Of a stretch of DNA of 64,000 bases, positions 53,962 to 64,000 are shown in pieces. The notes under the pieces were generated by a model. That model did no database searches and was not told the DNA's origin. It was given only the letters and a program-made list of their open reading frames with translations. Each line of letters opens with the position of its first letter. Within the stretch, counting starts at the first letter, position 1. A program made the position numbers and the translations under genes. The DNA is from Auanema rhodensis (Eukaryota; Nematoda; Chromadorea; Rhabditida; Rhabditidae), in assembly GCA_964057225.1 (NCBI GenBank), contig OZ059899.1, forward strand, positions 5,022,001 to 5,086,000, written 5' to 3'.

Positions 53962-56900
53962 TTAAATGGATGCTGCTAGAGCAGCGGCAGCATTAGCGGA
54001 AGTTGAATGAGCTTGCTGCTGGAAGCAATACAAGTAGAGACGATAGTCCTTGGAGGCCAGCACCACAGAGCCATCGTCTACAAGTGCTACATCAAAGCAT
54101 TGGGCATGCTTGACTTTCGATTCGAGCGCACCGATCATGGTTCCGTCCTGCAAAGATAAAACTTAAAAACATCAAAAAAAACTTTGATTTCTAGACATAA
54201 AGAATATTTTCATGGGTAATTTAGATTAGAGAAGTAGATAACAGCAAAACATGAAAGACAGTGAACCACATCAAAAAGAAATGATAATAAATTGCTGAAA
54301 TGTGACATCATGGACAGTCATGTTGAACATTATGTCAAAACCAGAATTACTGAATTCAGTCATCCAGTATTTAACAATAGACTTTTTCTATTCTCTCTTA
54401 GGCAATTATCAAATATGACCATCATTAATGCAACTGTTCAGCCATTCACTCAGATTTGCCAAGGCTACATAAAAACATAAAAGATAGGTGCTAGTTAAAG
54501 AATATCTCTTATACATAAATGTATGATGGTATATCAATTATACATCTGCCTCAGTCTCGATCATATAGGAATTGATCGAAAAAAAGCGAAAAGGATCAAA
54601 TCTATCTAATATGGCTTGACATATGTTGATTTTCTAGTTTATATTAGATCGATTGATTGCCATTAACGGAATATCTATTTCCGTTAAGTTACCGATGAAA
54701 CAGAAATGAAGTGAAAATATCCGGGAATATAATAATATGAATTGATAACTTGCCTGCGAGAACACAGTGAGATTGAAATTGTTATGATTGTCAGCAACCA
54801 CAACATCTCCCATAGAATTAATTCCAACACCGATTGGGTAATTTGTCACTCCTTCACCACCGATCTGACGTAAATAATGTCCATCATAGGAGAAGACCTA
54901 AATCAATCAATTAAATATCCAATCTCATCTAAAAATGTGAACCTTGATGCAATGAGCACGATTATCAGAAATGAGAATTTCGTTCTTGTCATTAGTGCAA
55001 ACGCCATTGGGGAACTCTAGGTAACGAGAGCAGCTGAATTTTTGGAGGACACAACCCATCATATCGAAGATGATGACCCGCATCACCTGAAAAAAATTAC
55101 TTAAAATTATAATGTATTTTGATTCAAGAATTATGGTCATCTAATATTTTGGCACTTTCGATACTTTGCCTAGCTTGTTATAATGTTTAGCAAAAGCAGC
55201 ATTTTCAATGTGGATTATTGAACAGACTCAGCAACGCCCAGAGGCAGACAACGGGCGTACAGAGATATAACGAACAAATGATAGCGAAGAGAGTACTAGC
55301 ATTGTATGAAAGCAGACACGCAGCGAGGGCAAAGTCATCTTGATGCAAACTTTGCTCAAAGTGGTTCCTTTGGCAATAAGGCAAAACGTATGAAGCGGAG
55401 GAACGAATAGAACGTTTGGAAATGTGCTTACCTTGCATTCAACAACGATAATACGTCCTTGGCTATCAACGCAGACTCCACGAGGATGTTGAAGAATGTT
55501 AGCTCCAAACTTGCGCATAAATTGACCATACTGGTTATAAACTTGAATCTGGTGAGTTGGTGAACGTTCAGTGACAACAAAGTCTCCAGTCATTTTGTTA
55601 ACAGCAACTCTGCAAGAGTGATATCAGTTAAATTTTAAGAAAATTTGGTATAAATTGTAAAGACTCAATAGCTCACCTGTTGGGATAAAGCAACTGTCCG
55701 TCACGTTTTCCACACTCTCCGAATTGGAAATTGAAGCGCCCTTCCTTATCAAAAACCTGAAAAAAAAACATTGATACACTTATAATTTAAATTAGCAAGT
55801 GTACTTGAATACGATGGTTGTTTGTGTCAGCAACAATTATATCTCCTTGAGCATTTACAGCTACACCAGAAGGCTCAGTGAACTGCCCTTCCATGACACC
55901 GAATTCTCCGAATTTACAGTGGTAAACCATCTTCTGGCGTTTGATTTGAGAGCGACTGGAAATAAATACGTTAGAAAATCCGAGGCTCATATTTCTCATT
56001 CTACGAATTTATAGAATTGAAACAATTCTCTTTTTTTTTAGCCAATTTCTTACATTCGCAGTCGCAAAATGCTTAGTATATTTTGGAAAAAAAGGGACTG
56101 CTGCCTCCAATGATCAATAAGCACTTTTAGTACGCAAAAAAGTGTACGGGGAGCTTTTTTATTAAATGTTCACAGAAAAAGAGCGTTTTCTTAAAGGTTA
56201 TGTAAGCAAACGAATTATATTGAAAGAAATTTCGCTCTGTACGAACTCGATTTAACCAAACGCTTACCTTGGAGTGAAAAGAGCGTCATTCTTAGCATCT
56301 TCGGTTGTAGTAGACTCAATGAGTCCGAGACTGGGCTCAACGCCAATTGACCATTTATCGTATTGGTTGAAAGCCTATAATATTGTTATACAAACTATAA
56401 AAACTAGAAATGATCTTACATCGTTAAATTGACCAAGCGATTGGCTGGATCCTCCGAAGTCATTCTTGGGGTTAAGAAGATTAGAATCAGAAAATGGAGC
56501 AATAGAATTCATTGTAGGCACTGAGTGAGCTAAAGGTGGAGAGCGACCAAGCATCTAGAAAATAATAGATGATCCATAGTTGATTAAATCATTGAACATA
56601 CCTGACGACTGGGTGGTCGTCCGATGGGAGTTGGTGGCATACCCGTTTGGGCCGATGACACAATTCCAGACCAGTCGGCAGTAGCACGAACCTGGCCCAT
56701 TAAAGCTTGAATCGATTGCTTTGCTTGTGAGCAATTAACAGGTGGAACTTCAATGTCAACAGGGGAAGATAATGCATTTGACACCTAAAAAAGAGCTTCA
56801 TAGATAATTAAATTGGCGAAAAACACTTACATCAGGATTATATTGAAGGAAACACCGAAGACGAGTCTCTAAGAGCTGTTTGAAAAGAAGTACTTCTGTG

Positions 56901-59900
56901 TTAGATGCATATCTGACCAAGCGTGTGGTAAACTCAATAGTTTGCCCTAACTTCTCAGACAAATTTTGAATACGTTTGTCAACCATGGTTAATTGGAGCT
57001 GAAACAAATTACTTAACTTCATGCTACTAATTCAATCAAATTAAAATTTTAGATTCGCAAACTTAATAATTAATTTCGAAAATGCTATTACTTTTTATTA
57101 CTAATTATAATTTTGCTTTAATCCCATTTCATTTATACTTTGTTTTATAAGAGAAAAAGTCAAAAGATGGGCAGTTCAGTGTCATTATTCTATTTCATTC
57201 GATCGGTCACCAAGCGACCTCAACCCTTAAGACGGGCGACAGGTGTTATGCAAACATAAGTAGCCTGATGATGAATAAAAATCCCATACATTACAGTCTA
57301 AACACACAAGTGTGAAGATAGACCTCATATGGTGGGCCAGTTCAACACAGTAATCTGGCCAACTTGTATTAGATCAAACGAAGCTAGGGGGGAATAGTCA
57401 TTTTAAAAATTATATTATGCCAAGCTGAGACAATATAGCGAAATGGATCAATATGAACTCTCAAAAATCTCAAAGATAGCAAGTCAGTCAAGAGTACGGA
57501 ACAGCATATATACGTCTAAGTCAATCGCGCTGATCACGAATATAAATAATTATTGTTTGAACATACCTGCTTTCCAGAATAAGCATAGTCAATTTCTTTG
57601 GTAATACTCTTCTTTTGTTCTTCAATGACCCTCAGTACATTCTGCACATTCTCTTCCAACTGTTGGTGGGCTCTTTGTAAATTTAGCTGAAGCAGCTGTT
57701 GGGTGGTATCCACCTAAATAACGAAACGCTTAGATTTGTTCAACATCCATGTATTATCATGAGGTGAATAAGGACTTACCTTTTTGTATGTTTCCAAGAA
57801 TTCTTGATGTTTGAGTCGAGACTCATCTACAAGCTGCTCCAGAATAGCAATTTGTTTTTCAGCAATCTGAATATGATTAAATTTTGCACAGGTTAGATTG
57901 AAAGCAGAGTCTTAGAACAGACTAATAAATTAAAGTAAATTTTGTGATGGATAAGGAAAGAGTAGTAGGGCTAACATTAGGGATAACGGTCATTGATGAG
58001 GTTAGTGAACAATGACCTTGCATCACTTGCCTACCTCTCTTCAGTACCCGCAAAAAACTACAATTCATTAAACACTGCTTCGACTTTATATTAGACTATG
58101 ACCACATCAGCTATCACTCCGTAGGGTCATTGCCCGCATAACCATTGCAAGGCTCGCCAACTTTCACGGGTCATAACCTGTCAGCAGGTCCCTCGTCCGA
58201 ACGCATCACAAAAATGGTACTTATCCCGTGGGTAGACATCGACAAGTCATAGCTGTTGTCTTACATTGAAAAACACAAAAGATGCTAGTTTTCATAATTT
58301 TAGAAAATTCAACAGTCTTGCATGTCAACTCTTCCACGGGTAGTCCGGTTACGATAAGACCCGGTGGTCAGGCTCACCTCAGCGATGGGTTCATACTGGT
58401 GAGCAGGTTTTGGATGATCAACTTGAGTGCATTCACGGCAGATGGCGAGGTTGCAGCTAATGCAGAAGTATCGAATAGGTTGAGACCTATGTTGAAGACA
58501 CTTGCATGAAGATTTCTCTGTTGGGACAGATGGAGTTGACATGATCTTAATGAGAAGAATTATGAAGGTTAGGCATTTGAAATATGTCTTACAGGTGAAG
58601 GAGAAATGGCTTCTACACGATGTCCCTCGAAACAATGCATGTATTGATGGGCCATTTTACAATTTCCGCACAAATAGTGTGAGCAATCTTGACAGAATGC
58701 TGAAGCCCTCTCCCCGGACTTACATCCAGTGCAGGTGTTCCGTGGGAATGAAGGAGTGGAAAGCTGGAACTAAAACAGCATTCTCTAAGGACTGAAACTA
58801 TATACCAACCATATCACTAATCCGTCCTATCTGATCACAAGGTGAATCAGATAAAGGCGGTGATGAAGAGGTGGAACTGGGAGAACCGAATAACAAGCTC
58901 TTCTCATCTCCATTTAATTGACGTGAAAGCACAGACTCGAGGCCAAAATCGGATAGTAAGGAATCCAAGCCGAGTTGAACGCTGGAGAAACTAATACATG
59001 GGTGGAGGCACAATATTGATTCAAACCTCAACGGAGTTTCCATGTGGCACTGCGGACAAGTAACTCGCTCAGCAGAGTCGAGATTTCTTTCGAGGCACGA
59101 CTTACAAAATGAATGAAAGCACGCTAGTACCTTCGGCTCACGATACGGCTCTAGGCACAAGGGGCACTTAACTACCTGAAAGAAAGAAATATAAAAAATA
59201 AGAAGCGGTTGAAGAAAAAGAAAAATAATTAAGAGTAAAATATTGAAGACAACTTCGAAATATTCAAGTCATTAAAAAAGCGGAAGTCCAAAGGTGAATT
59301 AAATCATAAACTTTAAGATATACCAAACCCCTATCGCTAAGGAAGGATCAGTCCAAAACCATTTCGTTTGTCACGGCGTGAGAAAAATTGTTTGTGGTGT
59401 TTCACCGCCGAATAATCATGAGATCAAACAACATAATTAATGAAATGTCAAACTATATTATTGACTTGAAGTTGTTTACCAACAAACCAATCGATAAAAT
59501 CAATAACGTATGGAACATATAAATATACAACAATTGGTTGCGACGTGGAACTTATCCGTCATAATCGATACCAACTAAACTAGGAAACTAAAAAAGCGTA
59601 GATGCTGACTTAAAGTCTATGCTTTACGATCGCTGGTGGCGCCGTCTTCATCGTCAACGAACCAGTCAGCAAACTAACCAACCAGCCAGCCAGCTAGCCA
59701 GACTGCTAATTCCAATGCGGGCGGAGGGAGAAGGGGCATAACATTGAATGAGAAGATGGGGCGCCTCTGAGAGTCAACAAAAAAGGGTGGCGCGACGCGG
59801 TACGAGGGCTATGTATCTTAAAGGCCGCTCGGCTCTCGGTCGACGTCGTTTTAGTAATAGTGTGGTCGTAGTCGACGGAGACATCGTGCGGGCAGTTCGG

Positions 59901-62351
59901 TAATGTTAGGGTGCCAGTGATGGCAGACGGCAAAAAACTCGTACTATTTCAATTCGCAGATGGCCAAGGCATAGAACTAACCACTCTCACGAACAGCGAC
60001 CTTAAAATCCATCCTAACAAGTCAGGCAATCGTAATACTCGCTTGAATAATGGCTATGACTTATTTGAAAGATATAAAAGTTTGCAACGAAATAGTCACA
60101 AAACGAGTGAACTTCTATTCATCTCAAAACGGCGTACAACTTTGAAAATACTCTGCTCTGTTGCTCAATTAAAACTTCGATGAGTTTCTTAGAATAGGAA
60201 ACCTAATAATTATTTTATAGTGGTGCAAAAGATTAGAAACTGTTAATTAGGCCTGCCAATAATTTCTGTCGATGATGCGACAGATTTAAGACCGCCCGCG
60301 AAAACTAAAGGGAAACGCGGTACGAAGACAGATATTTTTGGTTGATAAGACTGAGAATTATAGCAAAAGAATGAAAGAAAGATTGGGTGGAATGAACAGC
60401 TATGTGTTTCTCTTCCTCTCTTTCTCATTGTGTAGATGACAGCAAACATCTTGACAAAAAACGATTGCAGTTTGACAAGCGATCCCACCCTGTTGGTCGG
60501 ATTGTTAGTATTGATAAGAACTGCAAACTTTCACCGATTTAATAATAAACTATTCTGCATTAAATATTTGAAAACAGACTCAATAGAGAACACATAGTTC
60601 AAGTCCGTGTGTAAGTATGATTTTAGTGCCAGGGCGATAGAGGTCTGACCCAGGTCAACTCTAACCAATCAGGCTGTCGTACATAGCTTGAGATCCACAA
60701 AAACTCCAATACAGAAGGGAATAGAATAAAGAGTGAAACTGAAGACCTACGAGTAGTCAGTCGGAACGACCGACTGGTGCAATCAATAGCGACAGCAGCG
60801 TATTTGCTATATACGAGAGAGGAGGGAGGAGGGAACAACCAAGGCGATGTTCCACTATTGAATCATGTTTTTTTTCCGGATCGACTCTTTAACATTTTGA
60901 AAGGAAAATATAAAATGTTTAAAGGTAGCAAAAACATAAAAGCATCAAGCTATAAACAGCATTAACTGTTTTTCGCAACTATAATGAATCAATTGAGATT
61001 GGAAGGTCCAAATAAAATTTCATACGAAAGTGTAAAAAAATATATCATACAGAGCTTGTTAGGATAAAAACATGACAGCAGAAGAACACAAGAAAACCAC
61101 CACGCGCGAACGAGCGTGTGATCGAGGACCAAATAGACAATATATAGGGAGGGGAGATACGTGTAAGTGTGACCCAAATCGATTCTTTGCGGGGATGGAG
61201 GAGGCGGGACGAGCAGTGAATGTGTGGAGAGGAAAGGGTCCTAGCCACGCCTCTCCTCGTGGCTACACAGGACAAATCCTCTTGTTTCGTTCCTAGGCCG
61301 TCCGCTACGCGGCGCCTTAGGAAAATGGATGAAAAACATCTAGAATTCGATCGTTATTACTGCTGCTGCTGCTGACATTCGTGACTAAAAGCACGCAGAT
61401 ACACAAAGACATAACGCTATTGGGTTAAACAACAGAACAAATGGATCCCAGGATGAAAAATAACAGCGGATTGGTCAACTAAACACCTACACCAAAGATT
61501 CGTATCCAAGGGTTTCTTCGTACCCTCACATATCTCTCAGTTGCTGGTATGCCAAGCACCCGCAGTTATAATAGAAAACTAATTCTTTGAACTCAACACA
61601 TTTAGAAACTATGAAAAAGCAAGATTGTTAAATATTAAAATTTTCAAAAAAAATATAATGACACAAATAAATGTGACACAAACAGGAATACCGCTAATTT
61701 AACCTGTGATAACAAAAAAGATAATAAAATCTAGAGTTGATGCCTGAGCATGTTATGAAATTGAAAGAAACGAGTATCCGTTATAGATTCAGAGTTGCCA
61801 GTAGTAACGACACTCAAGCTATTAAAAGACTACAAGCTACGGTTCAAAGGTGTGAACTTGGCTTCTAGCAACCAGAGGTGAAATGATGCCGTTTAGCCTT
61901 AGAGACGGGAATATGGATAAAATACTTGAAAATTTTTTATCCTGTGAAAGCAGGCGTCAAATTCCCATAACTTAACATGCTTAGAAAAGCAGATGCCAAA
62001 ATAAATCAGAATTATGTAGAAAAAAACAAAGTGAGGACCAAAAAAATACAATACGAAATGATTGACAGGTAGGCTTGAATAAGCCGTTAAAATCGTGATT
62101 CACGGCATAACGGCAATATCAGTTTATCATATCAAGTAATCGAAATGCAGATATCAACAGAAATTATGATTAAAATGTCAACACAAGCTTATTAAACAAT
62201 ATTTTTTGCTGAAAACTACCGCAACATTTGGAAAGTGTCTTCATAACCCAACAAGATAGCATGGATAAAGTTAATTGACTAACCTGGTCGTTTATGAGTG
62301 GTGGTGTTGGGGCCAATCCGAATGATCCTCCAAGCATAGGCTGTGACACGG
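53962..62351 (-). CDS. ncl-1: TRIM-NHL protein NCL-1/Brat (5' end not identified)
   Basis: Cytoplasmic RNA-binding translational repressor that limits rRNA synthesis and nucleolar size. Seventeen exons are visible, about 812 codons: 62351-62284, 59175-59027, 58981-58810, 58763-58593, 58545-58378, 57866-57780, 57713-57567, 56998-56831, 56784-56602, 56554-56420, 56374-56268, 55955-55805, 55756-55677, 55609-55432, 55086-54943, 54897-54754, 54147-53962. In order the protein has a C3HC4 RING ([17 protein letters not shown]), B-box 1 ([17 protein letters not shown] ... MHCFEGHRV), B-box 2 ([16 protein letters not shown]), a long coiled coil, a Ser/Pro-rich linker, and six NHL repeats. The repeats are almost identical to Brat, for example [36 protein letters not shown] and [20 protein letters not shown]. 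The first visible exon enters in phase 1, so at least one coding exon lies upstream, beyond 62351 or outside the window. The last intron has a GC donor. Confidence 0.93.
59176..62283 (-). other. 3.1 kb ncl-1 intron with GC-rich islands
   Basis: Two stretches stand out from the AT-rich background. One at about 59620-59910 holds GGTGGCGCCGTC and GGTCGACGTCG-type CpG-rich sequence and a CCAG-rich run. The other at about 61090-61320 holds GCCACGCCTCTCCTCGTGGC, a hairpin-like palindrome, and CGCTACGCGGCGCC. No splice-linked exon is found. They could be internal promoter or enhancer sequence for a shorter ncl-1 transcript. A 90-codon plus-strand frame (59911-60183) has no support. Confidence 0.45.
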
Positions 62352-64000
62352 CTGAAATAGAAATTGTTCATACCATTTGAGGAAAATAAAACAATGACAT
62401 CTTTTTCAAACGCTTAATGGCTGGGAATTGAGCTGAATGAGGAAAACCGGTTAGTATCTAAGTTTCTCGACAATCTATCTATCAGTTTAGAAACCCATGT
62501 GTCTGGTATGCTAATAATGTCAGCGCCATGTGGCTTGTCCATTGTTCTACGACCCTTCTGACCATCTGTCGTGATTACTACTCCATTCCGCCGATCAGGG
62601 CAAGGTATATCGTCACAGAGTTTATAGGCATTGACATAAAAACCTAATCATGCTCCACATTAACTCTAATGACGATCTTAACGAGTATTTTACCTCTAGA
62701 TTTTATCTCATAAGCATATTGAATAATCAATCTCGTACTTATATTTCCGGGACCATATTTTAGAAGAAAACAAGTTTGCTCAAATATGTCACAACAAGCA
62801 AAGATAATTCGTTGTAATTATTGATAATTTTGCTCAAAAGTTGTAGCATTATTTCAATAAGCGTGCGATATAGAGAAGTTGACTCAGAGAGAGTATACAC
62901 AGCTATACTCACATTTAATGAACTCCAGCTCTCAATCGATCGAAAAAAAAATTATCGACCTATATGAGCAAAGTTCGAATAATGCTCATAGTTTTCTTTA
63001 AATCGACTATTTATCATGATTATGGATTATATTGACTCGCTGTCACTCATCCACATATTACTCCACTCAAACTTTAATGGTGTACTATACTTAACTATGT
63101 GATAGACACATATTTTTAGGAGGGCGAATCTACCATAAGTTGATAGCTAATATGCTTTTGAGAATAAAAACATATTCTATCCCACGATGACTACAGTCTG
63201 CCCACAACTGTGTGACATATCAGACACATCATCTTTGTCAAAGAAACAAGGTGACATATCAAGCCACGTCATCAACATTCCCATTGCGCGTCTTCCGTGA
63301 ACTGATTCTTAGACGGTGAACATGAAAATAAAATTCTCGAACAATTAAGCTTTTTCAAGCTAACAATTACATGCAAGAAAGAAACGAATCATTTCCACCC
63401 TGGTATATAAAATGTTGACTAATTGTTCTGCAAGAAGATCTATTAACTATAGTTGTTTATACTATGGCAAATATAAATGCGTCATAAGTGAGAAACAAAT
63501 TTTGAGATGATCCTAATAGACAGAATTGACCGTGTACACGAAGCTCGACCTAACTATCCTTGCTTAATGTTTGTTTATTGAGATGACAAGTTCAATAAAC
63601 AGTAAACAAATACGCCAGCTTATGTTTACAACAAACTGATCAATTCGCCACGTAGGCTACAAAATTAGTATACTGATTATAGGCTCACTGTAAATCTTTC
63701 AATCTAACTCAATAAGAAATTTCGCATATAAATTCGAAGCTAAAGATTTCATAAGAACGGAATATATGCTGAAAAAATAAATGAAAGCATACCAGTACAG
63801 AGAACAGCCACTATCAATCAATGACCAAAATAAAATAAAAGTAAGCAATCAATTGATATTTCACTTTGACGTAACCACGTTTAAAAACTGACCAGTTTCT
63901 TTTATTATAATTACAATATTCTTTAAGTTCACGCTCTAATGTAAATTAGAAAAGTTACGGTGGACGAAAACTTTAAATATCTATATAGCAATTACTTTTG
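62352..64000. other. Right end of the window, presumed ncl-1 upstream intron or promoter
   Basis: AT-rich. I could not find a minus-strand exon ending in phase 1 that would supply the ncl-1 start codon, so the first exon is either unrecognised here or beyond the window. Nothing else is seen. Confidence 0.4.

Noticed and set aside
57175-58270. Possible tRNA-like segments in CG-richer ncl-1 introns
   Set aside because: Short GGT/ACC-type stems occur but no cloverleaf with both A-box and B-box could be assembled.
59911-60183. 90-codon plus-strand frame in the ncl-1 intron
   Set aside because: Antisense to ncl-1, no splice context, no recognisable domain.

Overview
The window is nuclear DNA of a nematode, most likely a rhabditid. 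Multi-exon genes have GT-AG introns, many of them 40-60 nt with a TTTCAG-type 3' end. Several plus-strand genes have an unpaired splice acceptor just before the ATG, as expected for spliced-leader trans-splicing. The proteins match nematode families: RECQ5 helicase, an SLC17 transporter, an astacin-type EGF-CUB protein, BRC-1, acetyl-CoA synthetase and NCL-1. From memory, C. elegans brc-1 and acs-19 lie side by side (C36A4.8/C36A4.9), and rcq-5, ncl-1 and an slc-17 gene also lie on chromosome III, so this may be a chromosome III-equivalent block. I do not name the species.

Layout, left to right. 1-2.5 kb: T/C-rich DNA with no gene seen. 2.5-3.8 kb (+): a 254-aa protein with a possible degenerate small-GTPase (CENP-M-like) fold. 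4.2-7.5 kb (-): RECQ5 helicase, 19 exons, 755 aa. 8.2-10.1 kb (+): an unrecognised ~450-476 aa protein, divergent from RECQ5. 11.3-15.8 kb (+): SLC17 transporter, 13 exons, 523 aa. 15.8-23.3 kb: AT-rich intergenic DNA with a (CT)23 and an (AG)37 tract. 23.3-32.8 kb (+): a GPI-anchored, shortened and catalytically broken astacin followed by EGF and CUB, 9 exons, 317 aa. 33.7-36.9 kb (-): BRCA1 orthologue, 18 exons, 702 aa. 37.6-41.1 kb (+): acetyl-CoA synthetase, 16 exons, 683 aa. 41.8-50.9 kb (+): a diverged, truncated tandem paralogue of it without catalytic motifs, 10 exons, 408 aa. 51-54 kb: intergenic or UTR DNA. 54.0-62.4 kb (-): ncl-1/brat TRIM-NHL gene, whose 5' end is not identified.

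Two genome-maintenance genes (RECQ5, BRC-1) lie about 26 kb apart, and the BRC-1 gene is head-to-head with the acetyl-CoA synthetase gene. The most unusual content is a set of apparent pseudoenzymes with intact reading frames: the astacin-like protein, the truncated synthetase and possibly the GTPase-like protein. The RECQ5 N-terminus also carries SUMO- and PCNA-binding-like motifs. All gene models were spliced by hand and checked only for frame continuity.
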